NCBI GenBank assembly: GCA_006538405.1
Contig: BJKQ01000010.1
Location: 2,108,001-2,172,000 of the forward strand
Direction of reading: 5' to 3'
DNA: 64,000 nucleotides
DNA from: Hansfordia pulvinata
Lineage: Eukaryota > Ascomycota > Sordariomycetes > Xylariales
The position numbers were made by a program, and so were the translations under genes. The notes beneath the pieces were generated by a model. The model did no database searches, was not told the DNA's origin, and saw only the letters and a program-made list of their open reading frames with translations. Positions 33,967-45,799 of the stretch are shown here, piece by piece (positions within the stretch are counted from its first letter, which is position 1; each line of letters starts with the position of its first letter).

Positions 33967-36900
33967 CTATACGGTAAAGGAGCTCAGCTGATTTAACAAG
34001 CCTGCCCACTTCGGACTGTTGAGCGACTCAAGCGAGCGGAACAGATTCTCGCGGGTCGGTAGGGCATTGGCGGGCACCGAGGACGCATTCGTAGGGTCTC
34101 TGGCCTTCTCGCTCAGCCGCCGCAGAGTGGACACGGCACATGTTACAATGTACATGGAGTCAACATCCTCCCCAGGCCCAGGCCGCGACCTGTTGTTGGC
34201 TCTGGACTGGGCTCTGGACTGGGGCTTGGGGTCAGCCTCTTGGCTCAGAGCGTGAATGATCCTCAGCAGGTTTGGCGCAAATCCGTCGCTGGATGAAAGC
34301 CACGCGCGGGCAATGCCCGACTCGTACGAGGGTGCGAGCTGTGCGATGATGTCCGAAGCCAGCAGCCCCTGCATAAGGACAGGCTTGCGCGCCTCGATCA
34401 TCGACGGCATGTTTGGACGGTGGTCCTTGATCTGGTCGGGGATGGCGGCGATAGCCAAACCAAATGTTCTCGTGAGAAGCTCGAAAGGAGGCGAGGACGA
34501 AGCATCACTAGCCACAATGGACTTGTAGTGTGTCCGGTTGGGTTCGTCGCGGGCCAGCAGCTTCGCCAGGGCATCGACCGCCAGTGGAAGGTAGGGGTGG
34601 AGAGATGGTTCGAACGATGCAAAGACGACCTTGCCATTGGACAGTAAGGGCGCCGGGGTCGGCGCGAAGATAAGAAGGAACTGCAGGAGGCAGAAAGCCT
34701 GATCGCGGCCTGGCAGCTCGATTGCCCCGGCGATATTGGACAAGAAGGTGATGAGATCCTTGATCAAGTCGAGGCAATTGCGCGGGGTGCGAACCAGATT
34801 GTCGTGGGTTCCGAGGGTCCTGATGAGGCTGCAGAGGAACTTAACCACGACCTCGTCGGCAAGTGGCGGGAGGTTGATGCCCTCGAAAGATAAGTTGCGC
34901 AGAATTGTCGTGATAGCTATCAATCGATCCGCCGCTCGATCCAGCTCATAGTCCGGCTCCCCGAATGCGTTGATGTTCTGGAGGGACAGGGCCTCGTGGC
35001 GACAGGTTCGGATGACGTCCTCGTAAGAAGGCAGGTCCATCTCGTCAGATACCGTCTCCGCCTTGTCGGCCAGTTCGTCAATTTGATCCTCGGCACAGTC
35101 GATGAGGGACTCGATCAAGTCCTCGGCCGCGTTCAGATCTATCGCAGGGGTTTGGATACCAGGAAGAACCTTGCTGGGGTCGCGCGTCACTATGCCCAGT
35201 GTGTCCAGGGCCAGCCGAACCTCGCTGGGGATACCGCTTTGCAAGCTCTTCGTCAGGGCGTGAATGTCGACCAGGCCGAGCTCTTGAGCGGGTGGCACGT
35301 CCGGTCGCCAATTCTCCAGGTCCATGCCCAGCCTGGAAACGGGTCGAGCTCGATCCCGCCGTAGCTGTGATTTGGAACGTCCCTTTCGCGGGAACAGGGG
35401 ATATATTCTTCTGGGTTCGACGCAAACGGTGCCGGGAAGGGCATCGGCGCAGCGCCGTTCACTTGCTGGCCATCGCCGGGCTGGTGGGCGGTCTGTAGCG
35501 ACAGGCTGCCGGGCTTGTTGACGGCCGCAGGGGAATTGATGTTGAAGTCTGCAATCGCAGTAGCGTCTATGCTCTTGGACATGCTGTTCCTGCCATGACC
35601 GGGGGTGGCGGGATGCGGGGGCTGGCCCATGGGATGCTGCCCAGCCGGGTACCCATTGACGTTGGCCGACGGCATGCCGCCAGGCGTCATTGGTTTCGTC
35701 GGGGTGTAGGCGGGCGGTTGTTGAGGCTGGCCGTGCGGCGTGGGTGCGGGCTGACCTGGTCGCTGAGGCGTCCCTGGGCCAGGTTGAGGGGTTGCCGGTG
35801 TGCCGGGCATGCCCTGACCCTTCATCTGCATCGTCTTCTGCGAGGCCCAGGCTTCTTCGAACTTGAGAAGATTGCGTTCGTAGATCGTCTTGACTTGCGC
35901 CGGCCCAGAAGGTGTTTGCTGGGGCTGAAACCCACGGTGGCGGCGACCTGAGCCCACATGTTGTGCCCAGATACGTTGCGATGGCCCCCAAATTTGGTCA
36001 CGGTCTGGAAGAGATGAAGCAAGCTCACAGCCCGCCCTTCTATGTAGGGATTGGTTTCCACGGGCAATTGCCTCATGGACATGAACGCTGTCAGATTCTT
36101 GAGGAAAGACTCGGGGTTCTGCATGCGCGCCATCTGGCCTTGCTGCTGCTGCTGCTGCTGGTTCGGCGCCTGCTGGTTTGGTGGCTGCTGGTTCGGTTGC
36201 TGCGAGTTCGGCGGCTGCTGGGGCTGTGGTGGCTGCTGAGGCGGTGGCTGCTGCGGCGGGTACGGGGGCTGCTGGGACGGAGGCCCTTGTTGTGGTCGCA
36301 TCGCGCCGGGTGGCATCTGTTGTCCGTTGGGAACCGGCCCTCCTTGCTTCGGCATCATGCCTCGGCCCTGGCCCATGTTCTGAGCATTCATATGGGCCAT
36401 TTGCATGTTCCCCGACTGCAGCTGCTGTTGAAGGCGCATCTGGTACATCATCTTCTGCTGCGGATCCATGCCACCGCGGCCTTGGCCTTGCATTTGCTGC
36501 ATCTGTTGCATCTGCTGCGGCGTGGGCATCTGATTAGGAGGCATCTGGCCTATCTGCGGCATCTGCGGCATCTGTTGCATCTGCTGTGGCATCTGGCCCA
36601 TCATCATTTGCTGTTGTTGTTGCGCCATTGGGTTTTGTGCTGACGGCGGGCGCGCAGGAGACGGCGAGGCCGTGTAGTTTTGGTTAAAGCCCTGTCCAAA
36701 GTTTTGACCCTGCATGAACTGGTTGGGATTGGGTTGGGGTGTGCCGCCTTGCTCCGAAGGAACGGGAGAGGCCTGCGGGGCATACTGTTGCGAGGCCGGC
36801 GAGAACGGATGAGGCGACGCGGTATTGACGCGTTGAGGAACGCTGCCAGGTCGCATCTGATTGCCACCCATGACAGGCGACGGCGAGGCATTGGCTGATC

Positions 36901-37367
36901 CGTTGGGTTGGAGGTGCTGGTAGGGCTGGGGCTGGCCAGGAGTCTGTTGGAAGTTGGAGAATTGGCCTTGTTGTTGGGGGTATCAGCGCGCGACGTGGGC
37001 AGCATGCCGGGGTTCTGGCGTGGCGACGCGCCGACGCTGTCCTCGCGCGGGCGCGGCGCTTTGACGGGACGACGGGGTTCGTCTGGTATACGGGGTTCTG
37101 GAAGGACGGCGATGGGTTGCGCATCTGGCCGTTGGGTTGTTGTTGTTGTTGATGCTGCATTGCGGCCATCTGTGGGTTGAATTGGCCGCCGGCAGCAGCC
37201 GGATTGTATTGGCCGGGATTGGCCATGAAGGCGGACGGGTCCATGGTGGTGGGTGCAGAGCCGCCAGAGGCGGGAGCAGAGGCGGCGACGGGGTTGTTTT
37301 GATCGTTCACGTGAGGAAAGCCGTTGCCATTGTGGTTGGGGACGGTCTCACTCATCCAAGAGCTCAT
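33967..37367 (-). CDS. SWI1: SWI/SNF chromatin-remodelling subunit SWI1 (ARID domain), four apparent frameshifts
   Basis: Large intronless gene from ATG 37367 to the stop at 33967. The N-terminal 400 residues are disordered and Gln/Pro/Met-rich. An ARID/BRIGHT DNA-binding domain follows (about residues 415-505: NPESFLKNLTAFMSM, GRAVSLLHLFQTVTKFGGH, then QVKTIYERNLLKFEEAW). A long helical C-terminal region of about 460 residues starts near VSRLGMDLENWRPDVP; this layout is that of the ARID subunit of SWI/SNF. Four positions need one added base each: 37055-37056 (GG), 36976-36980 (G-run), 35928-35933 (AAACCC) and 35341-35343 (GGG). With all four the length is exactly 1135 codons. Conservation on both sides of every break and the expected essential role argue for sequence errors. 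It acts in the nucleus, and the poly-Gln/Met region may bind activators. Confidence 0.9.
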
Positions 37368-40300
37368 GACTGATGGAGATGGAGACAGGCACCCATCTGA
37401 CTAAAGAACCAGGCGTGGTCAGCAAGCGGCGTCGACGCGGCGAGGCGCAACATCCATCGAGAGGTGGGCGGGACGACGCGAGGCGACGCAGCCACGACAA
37501 CGACGCGAGAGCGTGGCGCTGTCGCGACAGAGCGGGCGACGGGAAGGGCAGCGACGGATAAGAGGGAGATGGGATGGACGGCGCGGCGATGATGCGATCG
37601 AGGGTGAGGCGATCGCGTCGCGGCTGGGCAGAACGGGGGGAGCGGGTTTGGGGGCACGCAACTGGCAACAGATGCGATCGGGGTGAGAAGAGAATTGGAT
37701 TGGGGCCAGTGCGAATCGACGGACGGCGGTGGCAGGACGTCCAGGCCAGGAAAGGCGCCAGAACAGGTGCTCCACGCCAGCCCAGTCGGGCCAGGCCAGC
37801 TCCCGTCTGCTTCAGGCCAGCTCGCTCACGCTCAGGCCGTGTCTGCTATCCGAGCTTGGCCCAGCCCGCGCCCGGTACAACAGCAGCAGCCCCTGGCGCA
37901 AACGGCTTGGCGCGAAGCGCGCGCGCGCAAAGCCCCGGCGACTCGGTCCTTGCCCGTCAGCCGCCTTTACTTCGCCGTGGCAAGGCAAGCCTGAATCGCA
38001 TGGCGAGCGCCGTGGTCCATGGCTGCCGGCGCATGCCCGCTGCCACTGCTGGTCTCCCTTCACCATTGGCGGCTGGGGGCTTCCGGGGCTTGGCGCGGCA
38101 AAGGAGCCAGCGTAGCATGTGTGTACAGCCGTCGGCGCAGAATATTGCGGCGGCCTCACGTTAGGTAGGTACCCGGTCCGAGGCGAGTAGCTGTGTTGTC
38201 GCCTTCACGGCCAACCTTGCGCATCGCCATGCGGCGGCCAACTAGCCGTCGAACGGTTGTCTATCGCCGACCGGCGCTGGCAGCGTAAGCCAGGCCCCGT
38301 TTTCCAGACAGATCGTTTTGCTATATGTATGGATACAGACGAATCGCAGCCGTTCGGGCGGATCGTTGACACATCACGGGGCGCTCCAGGCACTCGCCAC
38401 TTGGCCGCAACCGAGATCAGGGGTGGGACAGGCCGACGGGAGCCGGTCCGGAATGCAGCGCGAAGAGTGAAGAGTGGCATGGCGGGGTCCGCGCAAGAGG
38501 CCAAGCCACCCCTCGAAAGGGTGACACAGGCCCCAGTCCCGCGTTGATAGGCCTGTAGCCAGTAACCAACCCTTGGGGGGGGGGGGGGGGGGGGGGAGTG
38601 GAGGGGAGATTCAAATGCGCCGACAGGAAGAGTGAACACACCAAAGGAGACGGGCGAGAGGCAGTCGCTGCGAATTCCGTATCAATCACCCGGTTTTAAA
38701 TGGGGGGCGGGAGTGTGTAGTGGCTGTCCTGTGCCAGTGGGCGGAAGGCGGTGGGCAGCGCCGGGTGTGGCCCGGAAAGGCAGCGGTGAGGGGATGGGGT
38801 TCCCGGGGAGGGAAGACCGGCAGGCCAGCCGGATGATCGGGGGTCACGGGGCAGCGGGAAGAATGACGAGATCGGAGCTGCCGGAGGGTGGCCGGGCGAG
38901 GGCCAAGCAGAAAGTGGCAGCGGTCGGCGCTGGCTTGGGAACAGAGGGGAGGACGCGACAAGGGGGAGTAAAGGAGGGCAACGATGGGGCCGGCGCCGAC
39001 GCAGGGCGACAGCAGCGGCAGCAAGGCGACAAGCAGGAGAATCGGCAATGGCAGCACAACTTACCTGGGATAGGATGGGATGGGCTGGGCTGGGATGATG
39101 CGCGTGTGCGGCAGGCGTCGACGGGCGTTCGGACGCGCACGCGGTGGTTGGAACGAGGCGGGCTTGTTTGGAGTCTGTCTGGCTGTCTGGCTGACGGGTG
39201 GACGAAGAGTGGAGGGCAGGCAGACAACAGGTAGGTAAGGTAGGCAGGCAGGCGAGCAAGGCCGGCAGGCCACGCCAGGCCTAGCACGGTGTACGTAGAC
39301 GTGTACGTGTACGGGCGCAGAGCAGACTGCACGGTGCGACACGGGCTGATACGGCAGCCGGACGCAATCAAACAGTGGCGGGCCCAGCAGCGTGAGTCTG
39401 CACTGGACAGGTCGACTCGATTGATGGGGATGTGGCTCGTGTTGGGAGGGCGGGCTTGGACACGACTCGATTCGGGGCGTCGGCTTTTGCAAGACAAGAC
39501 ATCCAGACGCTGGAGCCGTCCAGGCGGAACCCACACAGGACCCGACTGGAGTGGTCGCCGGCCAGGCAGCAGTAGAGCCAAGTGATGATGTGAAATGGCC
39601 AGCTGGAAAGATGGAAGGTACGTACTGGACCTAGCGTTTCAGGACGGACCTCGGTGGAGAGCCGAGCAAAGCAACGGGGTGTAACGCAGAAGCACGGGAT
39701 GGAAATCTGACGACGCGTGGCTGAGCACAGTGCCGCTACCGTGCATACGGTGAATTGTCGCTCTCGTATCACTCCAACATTGGAAGCACGCAAGCTGGTC
39801 CATCGAATGACGGCGGGATGTCCGCACGGGTACTCGTACTCACCATTCAGAGGTACCTACAGCCTGACTCGTGCTGGTCAGTCTCGGAGCCCACCTGGGA
39901 TGCGCCGCTACGCCTTAAATAGCGTAGACTGTCGAGATTCTGGCTGTCCGGTACTTTTGATTGGACACAGCGGCTAACCGAGATTGACTCCGTCGAGGGG
40001 ATACGCGTACTCCTGATAGAGGACAGAGCAGATATCTCGACCTGCCCAGAGGGTGAGGTACTGCATATAAGTACCTTTAGCAAGACCTGTGTCGCGACCG
40101 CGCGCAATACGAGTACGAGTATGCCGGGTTTCAGTCCGCAGCTACCGCCGTCCGGGCTCCGTTAAGTACGGCAAACCATTTTCATTCCAGCCGGAAGCGC
40201 TGTAGACCGGCCGTCCCTCCGTCTCGTCTTGTTGTGTTCGGGCTGGTTTCGGCATCAGGCCCTCCACGCTTCTGCTGCATGCGTCGCGAGAGGCCTGGAC

Positions 40301-42185
40301 CATTGCGGCGAGCACGCCAGTCGTTACATGGTGCAAAATATGCTCACCAGGTATGCTGAGAATGGCTAGTGGAGGTAGCTGTTGGTTGAAGGACGGGCTT
40401 GGAGCATCACGCGATAGCATTCTCAATCCTGATAGACGACGTGGGTGTCGAGATCCATCCTGAAAGCCCCGGTCAACTGGGAGATACCGCAGGAAAAACG
40501 CCAAGCCGACTGGGTCCGTCGACCTATCTCTGTTGCCAGCGGTCGAACGAATTAAAGCCACGAAAGGCCGCCGCTTGGTATGAACGCCTCGAGAAGCAAG
40601 ATGGATCAACATCGCCTACCGCGTTAGAACGAGGTATCTCCCCCGTTGGCAGGCTTTGACCTTGGTATGACGGATGGCACGGAAGGTCGGTCAATCAGCA
40701 AGATGCTTTAGCACATGCCAAGTTGTCCACCTGGCAAGTAGGAGTATCTGGAATATTTGCCTTTCGATTGCATCAAGCACTTGAGCATATGGAAGAAAAT
40801 AGCTGCCGGCCTGCACAGAGTAGTAGGCAAACGTGGGCTGCGAGAATGCTACGCTTCCATCTGACCTGTTCTCGAATAGGTCTTTTCTACTCCGGTGAGT
40901 GACACGTTCCTGGCTTTCGACTGAGTTCCACGCCGTGAACGGTAGATCAAGTCCTTCATTTAATACCCTTCAATGAGGTAGGTTCTCTCTCCTTATCTGC
41001 TTACTGAGATCGTAGTCATGGCTCTGAAGACAGCTGATCAGTTCCGCCTGGCCTGGCTCGTAGAGAAATCACGCACGATACAAGAAATACTCAGGCCTGA
41101 ATGCTTCGATGCTGCGGTCCGCATGCGTATCTTGAAATTGTCAAGGTCCTGTATCTATTTTCAAGTCCTTCCAAATCTTACGCCGTCCCATGCAGCTATG
41201 CCATTACGTCTCTACCGGCTTATGCTATACTGCACCATCACAGCTATACCCTCCTGTCACCGATCCGTTGGTTCGTGTCCTTGTTAACTAGGACGCTGAA
41301 GACTCATAGCCGTGATTCTTCAGCTTAGTGGCTGCACCCTCCAAGCCCTGTCTCCCTTCTCCTTAAAAGACGATCTCAAATGTCTCGTCGCCTCCACTGG
41401 ACAACGTCAAGCAGCAACAAGAAGCATGGTGTTTTAGCAGGTGGCTGGCGTGATCACTGTCCTTTCAAATAGCCGGCGACCACTGACTCACCCAACCGAG
41501 ACGGGGTCGGACAGCCGCGGAGGATTAATAGACCTAAACAAATCAGCTAACAACGACAGACAGAGGAGCCGGAATCGACTGGGGTGGCAGGGGAAACGGG
41601 GTTCAAGATTAAGACCAAGACCATATCAAGTCCTCGTCAACATTTTGTGTCGCCAACAGCGGGCGGGAACCGGCTAAGCGGCGTTGCCGGAGGAAGAGTG
41701 GGACGCATTCGCGGGGCCGTGGCCGACGTGCGCAAAGCAGACTTGCCCGGCGCACTTCATTCAATATCGCGACTGCAACCGCCGCTGCAGCTGTGTTGCA
41801 GCGCAGACGACCTGCGCTGGTAGGTCCCGCGCGCGGGAACGATCGCATCCCATCGGATTCCCATCTGCCCGCCTGTGGTACCGGCTGAAGTTCTTTCCTG
41901 CCCCGCGCCACCGACGACGGGCCACGCCCACCGTCCATTCACCACCACCTGCGAATTTGCGCACGCGCGCATGTGGCTTCCACAGCTCTGGGCAGACCGC
42001 AGTGTCCGAGGTAGTGAGCATCTGCGCACTGGCGCAGCGAGGCTGCGGCGGGCTTCACAGCATACAAAAGCCACCTCCCCGCTCCCGAAACCATGAGGCC
42101 AATTAGCCCAACTTCCCCGCCACACCAAGCAAAGCACACATCTTCGACTCATCGACGGCCCAAACAGGAGCACAGTAAAGGCAGC
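37368..42185. other. Long divergent intergenic region
   Basis: About 4.8 kb between the divergent SWI1 and 42-kb genes. No confident gene. The part at roughly 40640-41440 is clearly less GC-rich than the rest and could hold a decayed gene or small-exon gene. It contains a possible intron-like GT..AG stretch at 40978-41014 before an ATG at 41018, but no continuous frame. TACTCGTA/TACGAGTA motifs lie at 39831-39838 and 40108-40121. Confidence 0.5.
38575..38596. repeat. Run of 22 G
   Basis: Uninterrupted G-run in intergenic DNA about 1.2 kb upstream of SWI1. Confidence 0.95.
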
Positions 42186-43788
42186 ATGGCGGACGTAGTA
42201 GCCAGAATCACCCGCGGCGAGCTGGAGCCGTCCACTTTCGCCGGCGCGCCTACCCATCAGCAGCAGCAGCAGCCGGCCCCGCCAGCCTCAGCCCCCGGAG
42301 AACAGAAAGGAGCAGAAGAAGCAGAAGAGGCCCGCATCACCGACGTGGAGAGCCTGGGCTCGTACAGCTGGATCGAGGCGCCGATGCCCACCATCGCGGT
42401 CCCCGGGCTCCCCCGCGCTGGAGCCCGCCCTCCGCCGCCGCCGCGGCGCGCAAGCTGCCCCCGGACCAGGGCCACTTCTTCATCGCGCAGAACGCCGTGC
42501 GTCACCCGTCCAGCCCGCTAGAGCCGCTATTCCGCTCCGTCTTCCTGCTGTCCGGGTCTGGCGGCGGCGGCGACCGCCTGGTCGGAGCCGACCTCGTCAC
42601 CGACCGCAACAACCTGCGAAAGCTGCTGGCCTTTGCAGACCCAGGCCTGAGCAAGGACGCCCTCGAGCCCTTCACCATCACGCTCGAGGTCGCTGGCGGG
42701 GGCGATGGCAGTGGCGGCAGCGACGGCACGGTCATTTTCTGCCGCACCGAGCCCAAGTCCAAGCACAAGCAGTACATTCCGCGCGGCCAGTTCCGCGGCT
42801 ACGGCCACGAGTTCGAAAAGGCGTACACCCGCAACGACGTCGCCGGAAGCACGGGGCACCACCGCATCGTCGCGTACCGGTTCGGCGGCCTGCGCCTCGT
42901 CGTCCGCCACGAGGTGGACGGCTACGTCAGGGAGGAGGAGCAAGTTGGTGGTGGTAGTGGCGGCGGCGGCGGCGGCGGCGGGGGGACCTGTCCGATCTGC
43001 TGGGGTCGCTGTCGCTGTCAGGCGACGATGGGAAGAAGGAAGAGGGGGCGGGAGGAGAGGAGAAAAAGAAGAAGAGGGCCAGACACCGGAACAGAAACAA
43101 GGGTCTGACCGACGACGGCGGCGGCCCCTCGAGTAGCAACGGCACACCCGCCGCCAGCAACCCCACAGCCAGACCGACCAGCAATCCGCCTGCGCAGGCC
43201 ACGCCCGGCGGCTCCCGCCTGACTATCCGGCCGGGCGTCGGGCACGCGGTGCCGCTGGACTCGACGCTGGAGATCAAGACGCGGTCGCGCGGCAAGCGGG
43301 GGGCGGTGGCCAAGCCGCCATCCGCCCTGCTCCCCCTGCGCGCCCTGGCCCCGCAGCTCTGGGCGTCCCAGACCCCGCGGCTGGTGCGCGCCTTCCACGA
43401 GGACGGCGTGTTCGGAGGCCCGGCGGTGAGGGTCGAGCACGTCGCGGCCGCCGTCGGGGAGTGGGAGGCGCGCCACCAGCCCAGCCTGCGCCGGCTGGCG
43501 GCGCTGCTGCGGCGGATCGTCGGGGAGGCCCGGAGGGTCTGCGTTGGGGCGGGCGGCGGCGGCGCGGTGGTCCGGTACCAGAGCGACGGCGACGTGCTCG
43601 TCATCACCAGGGCGCCGGATGCGACGCCGATGCTCCCGTCGGACTTGTACGCACGCTGGGGAGGGGCAAAGGGCGCAGGGCATGAGGAGAGGGGGATAAG
43701 GAGGCGACGAACCCTGCTGCTGAGACGACGGAGGAGGTTTCCCATGGGGTCAGGAGTAGGTACGAGGAAGCTGCTTGAGCAATGGTGA
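42186..43788 (+). CDS. Conserved fungal protein of unknown function, two apparent frameshifts
   Basis: Single exon, 534 residues after one base is added at each of two sites (C-run 42410-42414 and G-run 42980-42985). The family signature is visible: DVESLGSYSWIEAPMPTIAV, then RKLPPDQGHFFIAQN, SPLEPLFRSVF, LVTDRNNLRKLL, FRGYGHEFEKAYTR and GHHRIVAYRFGGL followed by VVRHEVDGYV. A charged Gly/Lys-rich linker and a C-terminal block (PLRALAPQLWASQTPRLVRA) follow. From memory, automated annotation sometimes labels fungal relatives as geranylgeranyl pyrophosphate synthetase. I see no DDxxD motif or prenyl-synthase helices, so that label looks wrong. The GHHRI...HEVDGY block recalls a nuclease-type active site, but that is only a guess. 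The start at 42186 has a good context (GCAGCATGGC). Localisation is unknown, with no signal peptide. Confidence 0.8.
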
Positions 43789-44480
43789 TGGCACGGAAGA
43801 GAGCCGATGATGCTGTCTGGCAGGTCTGGCTTTGCTGGACTGGTCACGGCTGGAGGGACTCCGACACGGTTCTACATTTCTGACCCAGGTGTCTGTCCTA
43901 TCCCATATGATATTCCAACGTACTCAGACTAAGCTCGACGACTAGTTGATCAACGAATTTGTAATACAAGAGACGGTTACGATTTGTTCGGTGTCCGTGC
44001 CTGTCTGCTGCTGTGAAGTGGGGACTGACCATTTGAGATGCCAGGGCGATGCGATCGGGACTCTGCACCGTGGCAAAATTTTCAACGACAAGGGGCAAAT
44101 AAAATCTTGGTCACCCTGCTGGACGACATCGCAAGCATGATGGCTATTCCCCGAGACGCATGTGCTGGGCCAGACTTCCAGATTCCAATATCAGGAAGTG
44201 GAACGCATACTCGTAGCCCAGCGTGCCCAGGCCGCCCAAGGTGCCGCCGCCCCGCTACTTCAGGTGCTCCCAACTTAGACTCGGCCCAGCACCGGACCCG
44301 CAATCGCGGTCCTGCGCGCGTCGTCGTTCCGCGGCTGCTGCACTTGGGACTTCCGCCCATCTGTCCCAACTTACGGCCTTGGTCGACCAAACGCAGACTC
44401 AGCAACCCAGTGACCTTGACCACCGACTGACTCATCCGTCCGCACGGACACTCGCATCTCCGAAGAGCCCAAGCAGAGAC
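43789..44480. other. Intergenic spacer and EVE-gene promoter
   Basis: About 0.7 kb between same-strand genes. No gene or clear promoter element recognised. Confidence 0.5.
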
Positions 44481-45720
44481 ATGCCGCCCAAACGCAAGAG
44501 CGCGCCCGCCCAGGAGGAGGCGCCGCGCCGCTCAACGAGGCGGCGCACGCTCGCGGCGCCCGCCCCCGAGCCACCCACCGCAGCGCCTGCGCCCGCGAAG
44601 GGACGGGCGGCGGCGGCGAGCGGAGGCGCCAAGCGGCAAAAGTCGGAGAAGCAGGTCGCAGAAGACGAGGACGTGGACAAGGCCAAGGGGGAGGAGGAGG
44701 GGGAGCAGAAACAGCCGCCGCAGGAGCCTGCCGGGGCGAAAGCGAAGGGGCGCGGGAACAAGGCCGGTGCCCCTGCGGCTGGGGCGAAGAAGTCGGGGGA
44801 GAAGCAGACGGCCAACGGATCCGAAGGCAAGGCGGGAAAGAAGGAGACCAACGCCGGCGAAGCAGACGCGGCGGCAGAGCGGTCGTACTGGCTGCTCAAG
44901 GCGGAGCCCGAGACGCGGCTCGAGCGAGGCGTCGACGTGCGCTTCTCGATCGACGACCTGGCGGCCGCCACGGCGCGCGGGGAGCCCGAGCCCTGGGACG
45001 GTGAGTGCTTCCTCCTCTCTACTACCATTACGCGCGCGAGGGTCATGGCCACGAATCTGTGATTTGGAACGGGGGGTATCTTGGTATTTTGTTCGAAAAA
45101 TCTCGTCGGGGACGGACTACTGCAGTGATCTCTGTAGGGGAGCGTCTACGAAGAGACGAGAGGCTGACGGTCCGCGCTGCAATACAGGAATCCGCAACTA
45201 TGTGGCGCGCAACAACCTCAGGGCCATGAAACAGGGCGACCTGGCTTTCTTCTACCACTCCAACTGCAAGGAACCCGGCATTGTGGGCACCATGGAAATC
45301 GTGCGGGAACACACACCAGACAGTGAGTGCATACCCTCTTTCCCCTCGTCCGCCCCAAAGCAGCCACCGCTTCCCCTGCGTGTCTGTTCTGCGGCGCGTT
45401 GCCCGGCACGCCACGACGCAAGTGCTTGGTTGATACCGCTGCTGACTTGAACAGTGTCGGCGCACAATCCAAAGGCGCCCTACTACGACCCCAAGTCCAA
45501 GGCAGACGACCCGAAATGGAGCGTCGTCCATGTCGAGTTCCGCAGCAAGTTCAAGGAGCAAATCGGGCTCAAGGAGCTGCGCGAGATGGGCAAGTCGGGC
45601 GCGCCACTCGAGTCCATGCAGCTTCTGAAGCAGAGTCGTCTCAGCGTGAGCCGCGTCAGCCAGGCCGAATGGGACTACTTGAATGGCGTGGCCCGGGACC
45701 GTGGAGGCGAGACCAAATAG
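44481..45720 (+). CDS. EVE-domain protein (THYN1-like)
   Basis: Exons 44481-45000, 45188-45322 and 45455-45720, joining to 306 residues; introns are 187 and 132 bp with GTGAGT donors. Residues 1-130 are a basic, Lys/Ala-rich disordered tail with nuclear-localisation-like KRK clusters. The EVE domain follows: SYWLLKAEPETR, FSIDDL, WDGIRNYVARNNLRAMKQGD, AFFYHSNCKEPGIVG, EIVREHTPD, then KWSVVHVEF. EVE folds bind modified bases (5-methyl- or 5-hydroxymethylcytosine in THYN1-type proteins) and belong to the wider PUA/YTH group; the aromatic pocket residues lie in the WDG and FFYHSN segments. A nuclear role in reading modified nucleic acid is inferred. It converges with UTP6, with stops 79 bp apart. 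Confidence 0.92.
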
Positions 45721-45799
45721 AAGTGTACTCAACAACGACGACTGTAGATGTAGAACAACCTGAGAGGCGCTTCGCTGTACAGATATTGATAATGACTGC

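Noticed and set aside
40142..40612. 156-codon minus-strand ORF upstream of SWI1
   Set aside because: No family resemblance and no intron or promoter support. It could be a lineage-specific gene, but evidence is insufficient.
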